This document shows, in pieces, positions 1 to 8,310 of a DNA stretch of 16,320 nt. This stretch comes from Stephanodiscus triporus (Eukaryota; Bacillariophyta; Thalassiosirophyceae; Thalassiosirales; Thalassiosiraceae), in NCBI GenBank assembly GCA_036939755.1, contig JALLAZ010000379.1, positions 1 to 16,320 of the forward strand, written 5' to 3'. Both the position numbers and the translations under genes were made by a program. Positions within the stretch are counted from its first letter, which is position 1. Each line of letters opens with the position of its first letter. Under the pieces are notes generated by a model. The model had not been told where the DNA came from. It saw nothing but the letters and a program-made list of their open reading frames with translations, and made no database searches.

Positions 1-123
1 GTGGATTGGGTGACCCAGGATGAGATCCGCTGGTGTTTGCCATGGAAAAGAATAGAACGAATGGAGTGCGTGCCATGTCAGAAGTGAATTGATGATGACA
101 AATCTACATCACAAGACGCTGAT

Positions 124-400
124 AAGTGTGGTAAATGAAATACCATGCAGCGGTGAGCGACGTGATAAAAAGCATGGCCGGTAATTGGTGACGTATATGA
201 GTAATATTATTGTGAGTGACGTACAGTAATAAACAGGGCCAGTATTTGGTGACGTAATTGAATAATATTATTGTGCATGACATACAATAATATTGTATCA
301 CCAATACATGCCGTACTACAAAAACTAATACACAACAAGTGACGTGCAGTGAAAATGGTCCAAAATACGTGACGTGAGTTAATAATGTACAAAAATTGAG
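124..400. repeat. Diverged ~61-bp tandem repeat, each unit made of two ~30-bp halves with a TGACGT core
   Basis: Two clear neighbouring units start at about 185 (TTGGTGACGTATATGA) and 246 (TTGGTGACGTAATTGA), a period of 61. Both continue with AATAATATTATTGTG or a close variant. Flanking units at about 124 and 307 are more diverged but keep the second half: GTGAGCGACGT at 154, GTGAGTGACGT at 212, AAGTGACGTGCAGT at 337. TGACGT or a one-base variant falls at 158, 189, 217, 250, 278, 309, 340 and 370, i.e. every 28-33 bp. The array is AT-rich and carries no credible coding sequence. It could be a decayed minisatellite, the subterminal repeats of a DNA transposon, or a cluster of bZIP-type (CRE-like) sites. 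The sequence alone does not decide. Confidence 0.7.
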
Positions 401-540
401 GTGCAAAATCGGCAAATCGCCAAAAACTACCTCTCTCCCAGAGTCATAGCGGTGACACACACAAGAAGTGACACCCACACAAGGGGAGAATCGAATAAAT
501 CAAACTAAACAGAGACTCACAAGAACCAACATAATTAAAC

Positions 541-700
541 GGTGATGTAGTTTGAATAATACCTGAGCAATGGTAACGTGACACAGTATGATAAATAAAA
601 TTATGACACATAGTCAAAAGATAATCATAGCAACACAGCGGAGACAAAGTGTTTAGGTGTACAGAGACGCATACGAAATAAAAAAACGCGTGACAATACC
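541..700. repeat. Outlying degenerate copies of the TGACGT-type repeat
   Basis: GGTGATGTAGTTTGAATAAT at 541 resembles the start of the units at 188 and 249 (GGTGACGTAATTGAATAAT). Core-like hexamers follow at 543 (TGATGT), 574 (TAACGT), 604 (TGACAC), 665 (AGACGC) and 691 (TGACAA), again close to multiples of 30 bp. The match is weaker than at 124-400, so the reading that the array once ran on to about 700 is an inference. Confidence 0.4.
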
Positions 701-839
701 ACAAAAGTAACCCCCCTGAAGTGAAGTGTATGACCAGTTTTTTGTACTTTTTCCTGTACCATAGAGTCTACTTACATATCATTGTCAGTACAAAGAGTTT
801 GGTATTATTTTCATGGGAAAATAGGTGAAATATATGTCG

Positions 840-946
840 GTCCCCAAATTAGAAAAACTCCCAAACCAATTCTGGGACTCCCCGATTTGGAAATGAGTAG
901 CACTTCTGCCCAAACCAATTCAGGGAGTCCCCAAATCGGTTTGGGG
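840..946. repeat. 49-bp-spaced direct repeats and a CCCCAAA/TTTGGGG palindrome
   Basis: CCCAAACCAATTC occurs at 860-872 and again at 909-921. Each copy is followed by a GGGA-TCCCC block and a T/C-rich ATTTGG or ATCGG end. Overlapping the second copy is CCCCAAATCGGTTTGGGG (929-946), a 7-bp stem with a 4-base loop. The decamer GTCCCCAAAT occurs at 840, 928 and 1220. This could be the end of a small non-autonomous element or a protein-binding cluster. No matching far end was found that would define an element. Confidence 0.55.
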
Positions 947-1239
947 ATGGCGTTTTTGGTTTTTTCTTCAGTCACGCACAGATTGGCCCCCCACACCGAA
1001 ATTTTAGGCAATCCAACGCCATGGCGGCGCACCCCTCATCACTAAAAATTTAGGCCATTATAAATGCTGCGCCTGTAAACTAGGAATTACCCAGACAAGG
1101 GGGTGGGGCGCTTCCTCTCTTGTCGTACACTGCGGTGCTGTGCTCCGACTCGTGCCCTCAACTGAGGCATACAAAAAAAACTGCAGCAATCCCCATTTTG
1201 ATCCCCGAATCAGAATAGTGTCCCCAAATTGATTCTGCG
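947..1239. other. Non-coding stretch upstream of the integrase pseudogene
   Basis: No credible gene was seen on either strand. Notable marks are TATAAAT at about 1058 and TCCCC-containing words (ATCCCCATTTTG, ATCCCCGAATC, GTCCCCAAATTG) at about 1190-1230. The last echo the repeats at 840-946. The TATA-like word lies about 180 bp before the integrase reading frame, too far to be called its promoter with any confidence. Confidence 0.35.
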
Positions 1240-2416
1240 ATGGCTGGTGGCGCCTGTAGAGAGTCCCCGCGCAGGGGTGGGAGGAAATACTTGCCCAGCG
1301 CTGCAAGGGAATTGTCCAATGTGACTGGAGGTGGCATGTCACCTACCCTTGTGCAGGATCCATCCTTTTCTGCCTCTGCTGTTGTCACCACCACTGCTGC
1401 AACTGCCGCTACTGTCAGTGAATGCGCACCCGCCATTGCCAGCGAATCAATCGTTGGAGGGGATTGCCAAGGGGACGCCCAATCCTCCCCCGTCGGAGGT
1501 GCTGATGGCAGCGATGGAAGCGAGAATGAGGGAGGCAAGGGCAATTCTGGTGCTGATTACGATGTACATGATGAGGACGATGGTGATGGCGATGGCGTGG
1601 ATTGCATCAACTAGACCATTGAGGATGCCAAAGGACTGGATGCAGGTGAAATCCGACATATGAATGCATTCTATATGTTGCTGAAGAAGTGGTTCGGAGG
1701 AAAGGAATACACGTTGGCCATCCTCACCAAGGCGGATTACGACGGGGTGCAGCATCTTCTCCACCTCAAACAGGGAGACATGGACTGCTGTGAAGCATAC
1801 AAGTCTGGTAACATCAACGTGTACAAATGGGCGCAGAAGAACCACCTCTTCACCTTTGGCGTCGAGAGCGCGGTGCTAGTTCTTTGACCAAACCCAAAGA
1901 AAAGTGGCGCCATGGATGTGACGGCAATGGCGTTGTCCAATCTTCAGAAGCCAACCTACACCAAGAGGCTTTTCATGGACCTCCGGAAGATTCACAAGGA
2001 TGGCCACTGCAAGGGGACCACGTTTTTTTATCGTGTCCGGGAGACGCACGGCAACGTCACAAGGGAGGTCTGCAAGTTATTCACCAACGTTTGCCCCCAT
2101 TGCGTTCTGGTGCGTCTTGCAAGAAGCCTACAGTCGGTATCCATCCGATCATTACTTTGGGACTGGGCAATCACGGTCAAGTCAACCTCATCGACTTTCT
2201 AAGCATGCCCAATGACATCTTCCAGTACCTCCTGAATACATTGATCACGGAGTCAAGAGGTTGACTTCGATTCCACTTACGTCGAAGTGCGCCACGTCTG
2301 TGGCCATGGCTCTGTTTACCATCTTCACAGAGATAGGTCCCCCCAAGTTGCTGCAAAAGGACAATGGTGGAGAATTCTCAAGCCACGCCCATGATTATGC
2401 TGGGTGTGCGTTTTAG
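1240..2416 (+). pseudogene. Decayed DDE integrase (H2C2 zinc finger plus partial catalytic core), Ginger/KRBA2-like
   Basis: The reading frame opens at ATG 1240 with a low-complexity Asp/Gly/Ser-rich stretch. It has in-frame stops at 1612 (TAG) and 1885 (TGA), then carries an integrase zinc-binding domain: IHKDGH with His codons at 1993 and 2005, and CPHC with Cys codons at 2092 and 2101 (H-x3-H ... C-x2-C). The catalytic core continues in two other frames. VNLIDFLSMP has its first catalytic Asp at 2193-2195. The segment LTSK...FTEIGPPKLLQKDNGGEF has its second Asp at 2360-2362. A stop at 2414 ends it before the catalytic Glu expected about 35 residues later. The core pattern (DLIDFQSMP-like, then LQSDNGREF-like) is that of integrases of Ginger/KRBA2 type rather than typical LTR-retrotransposon polyproteins; no reverse transcriptase was seen nearby. 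With at least two stops and two frameshifts it cannot make an active enzyme. AATAAA at 2520 may be its old poly(A) signal. Confidence 0.65.
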
Positions 2417-2675
2417 GTATGCCAAGTGCACTCTTACAATTCTACGTAAGTAGGTTGGACCGGACGTTGCAGCTCTGAGTGGGGCTGGGGAAGTTCTGCG
2501 TGATGTGACTTCCTCGCCAAATAAATAAAATACAACACCCCCCCCATAATAAAGCAGCCACCCTTGTTCGCATCCGCGGACGTTCGAAACCATCACCCCC
2601 CCCATCTTCAACATCATTGCTCACCGCCTGTTGCCTGCCACCAGTTGCCTGTCACCTCCCGCCGCCCACACCAAC
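2417..2675. other. Gap between two transposon relics
   Basis: No gene was seen. It holds two C8 runs (2538-2545 and 2596-2603) 58 bp apart, the AATAAATAAAA word at 2520, and pyrimidine-rich sequence (CACCGCC, CACCTCCCGCC) leading to the ATG at 2676. The last part may be the 5' leader of the Crypton-like gene. Confidence 0.35.
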
Positions 2676-4733
2676 ATGAGCAGCGACACCGACAAGGATG
2701 CGCTGCCGCCGCTGCCACCGCTGCCCGGGTGTCAGACAGATACAGTCAGAGAAATGATGTCCAAGGTTGTATCGAAGCAGTCTGTCAATAAGTATGCGGG
2801 GAAAATTCAATTTTTGCTATTTATCTGTTTGACTCAGCTGAGCTGCGTCATCTGTTGTTGGAGCCGTGGTTTGTGAGTGGTTTGGATGCACTCACAACCA
2901 AAGTGCAGAAGAAGAAATATGCAAAGGAGTGCTGCCTGAACATGTGTCCAGCAAACAATAATTGCCAGTTCGTCTTATCGAATCTGACATTTATCCATTT
3001 TAGTAATTTTTCACACAGCGGAAGGCTCGCAAGGGTAAGCATTGTGGAAAGGCGATGTCGCTTGGCAACACATCATACGAGCAGTGCCAGACTGCCCTCA
3101 AGCATCTCTTTTGCATGTCCATCTATACGATGAATCCGGATTTTTTCACCAAGCTGAAGCAATTTACAAAGGGCATCCGGCGTCACGTCGTGGACAAGAA
3201 GGTACTCAAGGGAGAGGTAAGCATCATCGGGGAAAAAAGATGAGCTTTGATGTTTACAAAAAGATCTGCGAGCTCTTCTTGAAAGAGGAAGGTGAAGAGT
3301 TCATTTTTGCCCATGCTTTTTTATGCGTCGAGTGGAATCTCATGGCATGGTCGGAGAATGTTGTGAATGGTCTGGATCGGGACAGGCAGAAGGGTCGGTT
3401 ATTCCCCGGGAGTAATCAATACGATCGTTTTATGGACTGCCTTCACAGAATCGTGATGAAGTACCCCAAGGCATGCTTTGCGCTGCGAATCTCCCCTGGG
3501 GATCTGGGCTCGCACTCAGCGAGGAAAGGCGCCAGCAGCCATGCATGCTGCCGGACAACGGTGTTGCCACCGATGGTCTTGATTTGTCTGCGTGCCATGT
3601 GGAGCATGGGCCACGTGAAGGAGCAATACCTTCAGTATGAGAAGGCAGGTGACCAATACCTTATACCTTTGTCGCGTTGTTTCAGGCTTGGATGTGAACT
3701 CCATGAAGTTTGCTGTTTTGCCACCATTTTTTGAGTTCGATGAGACTGGTGGGGCAGATGGTGGGGTAGCCATCGGGCCTGATGACGGAACATGAAAAAA
3801 TCTATACCCTATTGAGGGACTACATGGTTCATGGTGAATTTGTTTCGGCTAGTGTTTATCGTGTTTTTTACTTTTGCTTTGCATCGCTATGTCTCCATGA
3901 CAGGAACAAGTTGCAGGCATCACACTTTTTCAGGCACATTCCAATTGAGATTCAAATTGCAGCCACGGTGAATACTCGTGGACCTTGACTGCGGCAACAC
4001 CGACACTCACTGGCCTTCCTCCACATATTACCTTTCTGGTGAATTTGAGAGAATGAGAGTTGAGATAGAGTTGACAAAGAATGCTATTATTGCCTGTGTT
4101 GAGGAAGAATTGGACAGGCATCGGATTGGCTCACAGAGCCATTCCGACAAGCAGGAGATCATCAATGCAATGACGACGATGCACACCAAGGTCCTCAAGA
4201 AGGAGACCTTTGCATGCATAGCTCTGCTACAGCACTGCAACAAGTTGCTCCTTGCTTTGAGGCTCCGACCGGTGATGTGCCATCATTATTTGTGACCGAT
4301 GCCGAGGATGATGTCGGGAAACCGCTGAATATTGTCAAGAACGGCAAGTGTAAGTTTCAGTATTTTTACTCGGCCGGTGGGATCCAATGCCTCCCAAATA
4401 ACTTCATCTTCCCCCCAATGGGTCTTTGTGCACTTGTCATGAATTGGTTTTGCGGGAATCCAAGCACAAACACGATGCCCTTCAAATTGATTACTGCGGC
4501 GGATTTGCCAGAACGTGGGATGAAGAACGAATTGCGGAAGATGAAGTTGATGATGGGCACAGTGATTGCAGGTGCTAAGGAGTTGGGAGTATGGGATGAT
4601 GGTGGTCAACATGGCGCTTGGGATGTTCCTAGGGCAATGCGACTGTACACAAGGATTCAGCATTTGTTTGATTACCCAAGCCTCACGTCAACGCGTTGGA
4701 ATGAAAAGATCAGTCGGAGGACAGTGTACAAAC
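2676..4733 (+). pseudogene. Decayed Crypton-like tyrosine recombinase with GCR1-like C-terminal region
   Basis: The gene reads from ATG 2676 through at least six frame changes. In order it shows an N-terminal region (WFVSGLDALTTKVQKKKYAK, then NNC..VLSNLTF), a core-binding part (MSLGNTSYEQCQTALKHLF; QFTKGIRRHVVDKK), and a catalytic part (MSFDVYKKICELF; FAHAFLCVEWNLMAWSENVV; GDLGSHSARKG with the HxxR box at 3513-3524; WSMGHVKEQYLQYEKAGDQY with candidate nucleophile Tyr codons at 3627 and 3636). After this come FAVLPPFFEFDETGGADGG, a short helical stretch, and a region ending DVPRAMRLYTRIQHLFDYPS ... WNEKISRRTVYKLY that recalls the GCR1-type DNA-binding domain of Cryptons. The box I Arg expected in LMARS reads Trp (TGG, 3348-3350), and the stretch between box I and KGRLFPG is much shorter than family members would have, so part is deleted. 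The 3' end runs straight into the inverted repeat of the next element. Family placement rests on motif memory, not a search. Confidence 0.65.
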
Positions 4734-4755
4734 TTTATCGTTCCGGCGCGGCAAA
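4734..4755 (+). repeat. Left terminal inverted repeat of the piggyBac-like element
   Basis: The repeat begins TTTATCGTTC at 4734 and ends GCGGCAAA at 4755. It matches the reverse complement of 8238-8259 with one mismatch (base 11, C here). It lies inside what was the coding sequence for the Crypton C-terminus, just after ...RRTVYKLY. Confidence 0.85.
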
Positions 4756-4997
4756 AAAATACATATATCGCGATGGTCCATCATAAAAAACCGATGATTT
4801 GGGGGTACCCCCCATATGTACTATTCCTACGTACAATACCTTCCCGCCAATTAGTGTCAGAATTTCGGCCGAACTCGCGTCGAAACGCGATGGTCAGGAC
4901 GATGGCGATGGCATCGGCCCTAACGTGCGCGCAGCCCTACAAATCGAGGGGCATCATCCTCAACACCTCTTATAATATCATGTTAAATTTTATTAGA

Positions 4998-5020
4998 ATT
5001 GGAGCGTTGCCAGCTCCAAT
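4998..5020 (-). terminator. Hairpin and AATAAA signal downstream of the transposase gene
   Basis: ATTGGAGC (4998-5005) pairs with GCTCCAAT (5013-5020) around a 7-base loop. On the minus strand it is followed at 4994-4989 by AATAAA, about 80 nt past the transposase stop. This fits a 3' untranslated region with a poly(A) signal. The hairpin itself may be incidental. Confidence 0.4.
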
Positions 5021-5074
5021 ATTTATCTTCGTACGATACACTACCTCCAAAAAAAAATAAGCACTTCCGATTAC

Positions 5075-7936
5075 TCATTCATCGTTGTTGTCCTCCATGT
5101 TCATCATTTTCTTTAGTCTTGCAATCCACTGCCTGTTGCGTCTTGTCGATGTTTCGTTCGGTGCTCTCCACTCTTTCAATGTGCGCCCGTGCAAGCCTGG
5201 GTTGTCACATCTGGCCAAACCAAAAAGGGAATCGTTGTGTAGTGAAATATGACACCCCCCTCCACCGGATCCAATACACATCCACCTGTTGCACAGACCA
5301 CACTTCCAAGCTGTTTTCTTGCCGCACATTTCACATTCGCCCACATGCGTTTTCCTAACAGCACTATCCATGTGTCGTTGGAAATCGTCCAGATCACCAC
5401 ATAAGCGTGAAGGAGACCAACGTGTCGATGTCTTAGCAACCTTAAAGTTGTCTATACTTACTCCGCCCCTTTCCCCCCTGTAGTACGCCATAGGTTCCCG
5501 CTTTCGCTTTGCTATATTGGTTACCTTTCTGAAGCTTTCATCACCAAGATACTGCTGTGCTCTTGGATCATAGTTCAGCATCGTTGAAGACATTGCCAGA
5601 CGAAAGTCCCGAAAGCTCATTCGATCTTTCTCTGCAACGAACCACTCCGAGTCGAGTTTCCCCTCACAACATTCTAGATACATGTCGTACGCTGCGATAA
5701 CTGCCATGGCCAGTGCGTGGAGAAATGGCGCATGCCAATATTTCCACGTCGTGTACCGTATTTTGGCATTCTTGATCATGTGGTCGACGTTGTCTACCCC
5801 GTAATAGTGACCAAGGTACGTTGCTCGCGCCTCGTTCTGCTCAATGCCCCAATGCCTCTTGTTTGGCTTTTTACCTCGCGATTTAACAGATACATAGAGC
5901 CCAGCTGATGGAAGATTGTTCACTCCAGAAATGTTAGTTGCACCAGTGGATTGAAATGATACGAGGGTTTTTGTGTAGGCCTTCGTTGGGTGTTGATCAT
6001 TTGTTTCCTCAACTTGTTTGATGGCAACGATGGGCTGCATGAATCGCATTGCTTTTGCGCGTGGATCGCCAGCAATAACTTTGTCGTGATGTAGGTAAGG
6101 CGCCAATCCCTCTGGATATCGATCGCGACGCATCGTCTGTGTGATGCCATACCCCTTTCTACCCGCATAATCCAACATGTTGTCTCCAGAGAAGTGATTA
6201 TCACACACAATGTGGGGAGGCTGTGAGTAGATTTGCCTCTTTGTGTATGTAATGGGCTCACCAATTCCAGATGGAGGAGGAATGGTGAACGACAATTCTT
6301 CCTCCGATCGTACTCCCTTAACCAAATCATCCACCTGATTGATCAGGTTCCATAGCTCGTACTTCCCCTCCGCAGTAAAACCATTGGGGCGCACGTGCAA
6401 CTTATGTCGGTGCACGTATGCTCGGGGGTATCGCCTGCTGACATCATACAGCATGGTCGTCTGCCCACCCTTCCCAACTGGCTTGTTCATTAGCCTACCT
6501 CCGCTGTCAGCCATGTATCCGCCAAACCCCCACGTTGACTCATCCGCAGCTGCGTCCAATTCTGCTTGTTCGGTGAATAGGTTCATGTTATGGACGAGAG
6601 TACAGAAGATGAGGTCGTACTTGCACGCCGGATCGTAACCCTCCTTCCCACGTCCTGGCGAGACTATGTTGTTGTTTAGTTTAAAGACTGCCTTGATTTG
6701 CCGCCATCGAGACATTTTGATGTTGTCAGCAATAACCTCATCATAGTCAGCGTCCGCGACCATCCATCGCCTGTGAAGGCCACTCGCACTGCCGTCTCTT
6801 GCCCCATGGCGAATCGGCACTCCAACCCAACGGACCAACTCTTGCTCTGTTACAAGTTTGTATCCGTGACCATACCCTCCACCCCAGCCCTTTTCCATTA
6901 CAGCGTATCCATTGGTATGTGATGTCACGGTAGAAAAAAATGGCATCCTTCCATCGTCGACGATGCCGGAACGTCTGGGATCACACACAGGCAACAGAAG
7001 CTGCAAGAAGAAGAAGGGATCTTCAGACATACGTTCGCTTGTCAGTCCGTGCGCTTTCAGACGGGCAGCATCGAGACGTCCCTTTCGATCGTCGCTCTTA
7101 ATATTTTCCCTTGTTGCGTTGCCTCTGACGAATGTCCTGCGATCGAAATCGTCCGGTTTCCATCCGTTGTAATAAAATTTCCACCCATTCACCTCGCGGT
7201 GCCCGAATTCATTCGCGACGACAACCTTTGCTCCCGCCGGAGTGAAATGCCCCATGTACTCTTTTCCTTTTGGCGCATATTTCGCCTGAAAGCAGAAGTC
7301 ACTCCATCCGCCTGGATTATCAACCTCAGAGAAAAACAGCGGAGCATTTGACTTTGGAACATATCCCTGATATGTAATTGGAGCGCCAGGAGGAATCCAT
7401 CCTTGCGGAGCACCAGGGATTTGTGTCTCGTCCTCCATAAACTCCTCCCCCAAATTGTCCTCGTCAAGATCGTTTGAAAGAGCACGTATTGTCTCTTCAT
7501 TGCGATCTATCAACGACATTGCTTCGAAGTGGAGGTTTACTTCCCCCCCCTCAACATCGCTATCCCCGCCATCTCCTTCTTCAGCAAAATCCTCTGCTGC
7601 CATCTGAAGAATAACCTCATCCGTCTCGTGCTTCCTCGGCTCGTGCTCATAATCACCGTCGTTCGTTGAAGAGTGCGCCGTCGTGGATATAGTTGATTCA
7701 ACAAAACTTTGATCGAATGGCGATGCCCCTACTTGATGTGTGGGCGGGGAGGCGCGAATTGGAGATATTGCGGCACCAATCATCCCAGAAATTCCCCTAA
7801 TAATAGCAGCCGCCGCCGCCCTGCGTGGGCTCATGGGGGGGTCCGCCCGCGGCGCCGCAGCCCTCGAAGGACTGCTGGCGGCGGGGGAAGGCAATTCGCC
7901 TAATGGTGGAGGCTCATCGTCAACAGCGGACGGCAT
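5075..7936 (-). CDS. PiggyBac-type transposase (DDE_Tnp_1_7-like), 953 aa, intact
   Basis: This enzyme would cut and paste the element that encodes it. Residues 1-170 are a disordered, Ala/Pro- then acidic-rich N-terminus. The DDE core follows: MSRWRQIKAVFKLNNN at about 408-423 is the usual piggyBac MSRxRF..I.R.L.. helix. The candidate catalytic acids are Asp465 (DESTWGFGGYM), Asp579 (IVCDNHFSGDNML), and Asp715 and Asp718 (YYGVDNVDHM). The last motif is followed by the KYWHAPFLHALAMAVIAAYDMYLE helix typical of the family. The C-terminus has a cysteine-rich, RING-like zinc domain (Cys868, 871, 879, 882, 887, 895, His896/900, Cys910) and a basic tail. The start is the first ATG of the frame. 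It is longer than the roughly 600-aa insect enzymes, mainly because of the N-terminal extension and larger insertions in the core. With no stop or frameshift, it may still be functional. Assignment is from motifs only. Confidence 0.85.
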   Translation of the reverse strand: MPSAVDDEPPPLGELPSPAASSPSRAAAPRADPPMSPRRAAAAAIIRGISGMIGAAISPIRASPPTHQVGASPFDQSFVESTISTTAHSSTNDGDYEHEPRKHETDEVILQMAAEDFAEEGDGGDSDVEGGEVNLHFEAMSLIDRNEETIRALSNDLDEDNLGEEFMEDETQIPGAPQGWIPPGAPITYQGYVPKSNAPLFFSEVDNPGGWSDFCFQAKYAPKGKEYMGHFTPAGAKVVVANEFGHREVNGWKFYYNGWKPDDFDRRTFVRGNATRENIKSDDRKGRLDAARLKAHGLTSERMSEDPFFFLQLLLPVCDPRRSGIVDDGRMPFFSTVTSHTNGYAVMEKGWGGGYGHGYKLVTEQELVRWVGVPIRHGARDGSASGLHRRWMVADADYDEVIADNIKMSRWRQIKAVFKLNNNIVSPGRGKEGYDPACKYDLIFCTLVHNMNLFTEQAELDAAADESTWGFGGYMADSGGRLMNKPVGKGGQTTMLYDVSRRYPRAYVHRHKLHVRPNGFTAEGKYELWNLINQVDDLVKGVRSEEELSFTIPPPSGIGEPITYTKRQIYSQPPHIVCDNHFSGDNMLDYAGRKGYGITQTMRRDRYPEGLAPYLHHDKVIAGDPRAKAMRFMQPIVAIKQVEETNDQHPTKAYTKTLVSFQSTGATNISGVNNLPSAGLYVSVKSRGKKPNKRHWGIEQNEARATYLGHYYGVDNVDHMIKNAKIRYTTWKYWHAPFLHALAMAVIAAYDMYLECCEGKLDSEWFVAEKDRMSFRDFRLAMSSTMLNYDPRAQQYLGDESFRKVTNIAKRKREPMAYYRGERGGVSIDNFKVAKTSTRWSPSRLCGDLDDFQRHMDSAVRKTHVGECEMCGKKTAWKCGLCNRWMCIGSGGGGCHISLHNDSLFGLARCDNPGLHGRTLKEWRAPNETSTRRNRQWIARLKKMMNMEDNNDE

Positions 7937-8020
7937 CGATGACGGAGCTGAGCTGTAGATGTTGGATGTCGGAGCTGTGCTGTGTTTTGTGTCTAGTACT
8001 TACTCTACGGTAGATGGGGG

Positions 8021-8056
8021 GGTACCAAAATCATCAAAAAATGATGATTTGATACC
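8021..8056. repeat. Subterminal hairpin in the 5' leader of the transposase gene
   Basis: GGTACCAAAATCATCA (8021-8036) pairs with TGATGATTTGATACC (8042-8056), with one bulge and one mismatch, around a short A loop. The same ATCATC/GATGAT and GGTACC words recur at 4793-4809 near the left end and at 8211-8229 near the right end. They are therefore likely internal transposase-binding repeats of the element. Being 85 bp upstream of the transposase ATG, this copy could also let the enzyme affect its own transcription (inference). Confidence 0.6.
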
Positions 8057-8237
8057 CTTCAGTTCAATGGATGATAATGGTCTGATAATTGGATGGGAAT
8101 AAAAAGTGAATACCAAGCTCCGACGCGCAAGAGTAAGGCGAATCGAATGGTGGTCTCCATTTTTGCTGAAAATTGAGTTTTGATAAAGTTATTTTGTGTC
8201 AAAGTTAAAAATCATCATTTTTTGATGGGTTTTTCGG

Positions 8238-8259
8238 TTTGCCGCGCCCGAACGATAAA
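8238..8259 (-). repeat. Right terminal inverted repeat of the piggyBac-like element
   Basis: It begins TTTGCCGCGC at 8238 and ends GAACGATAAA at 8259. Its reverse complement matches 4734-4755 at 21 of 22 bases. The outer end is 51 bp from the start codon of the proteasome-like gene, so that gene's promoter must lie inside, or have been interrupted by, the element. Confidence 0.85.
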
Positions 8260-8310
8260 CACAACAACCTCTCAGATGTAAGGTTCGTACATCCCAGTAA
8301 CGAAAAAATT

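Larger units (their letters stand above)
4734..8259. mobile_element. PiggyBac-like DNA transposon, apparently complete
   Basis: The element is bounded by terminal inverted repeats of 22 bp (4734-4755 and 8238-8259) that match at 21 positions. Inside each end a second inverted block follows: CCATCATAAAAAACCGATGA at 4779-4798 against the reverse complement of AATCATCATTTTTTGATGGG at 8211-8229. Next come GGTACC-containing words (4804-4809; 8021-8026). It carries one open reading frame, a 953-aa transposase on the minus strand. The left end interrupts the 3' part of the Crypton-like pseudogene, so this element came later. No TTAA lies at either end and no clear target-site duplication was found (left flank ...TACAAAC, right flank CACAACAACC). 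The duplication may therefore have eroded, or the family may use another target. Confidence 0.8.

Noticed and set aside
124..400. CRISPR-like array (30-bp periodicity)
   Set aside because: Repeats are too diverged and spacer-like parts are themselves repeated; the surrounding genes are eukaryotic and no cas gene exists.
104..704. Overlapping minus-strand open frames rich in Cys, Tyr and His
   Set aside because: They lie in the AT-rich tandem array, have repeat-driven composition and no family resemblance.
1158..1845. Open frames opposite and out of frame to the integrase relic
   Set aside because: They are shadows of its low-complexity region; the H2C2 and DNG motifs fall only in the plus-strand frames.
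3212..3240. GTAAGC donor as a true intron in the Crypton-like gene
   Set aside because: Sequence after it continues the protein family with only a one-base slip in an A-run (GEKR/MSFDVYKK), so a frameshift explains it better.
4726..8265. AAAC (4730-4733 and 8257-8260) as target-site duplication
   Set aside because: On the right it overlaps the inverted repeat, so it requires unequal ends; too short to trust.
8239..8310. Upstream extension of the proteasome-like gene from a TTG codon
   Set aside because: That codon and its first residues lie in the transposon inverted repeat; the first ATG is 8311 and begins a signal peptide.
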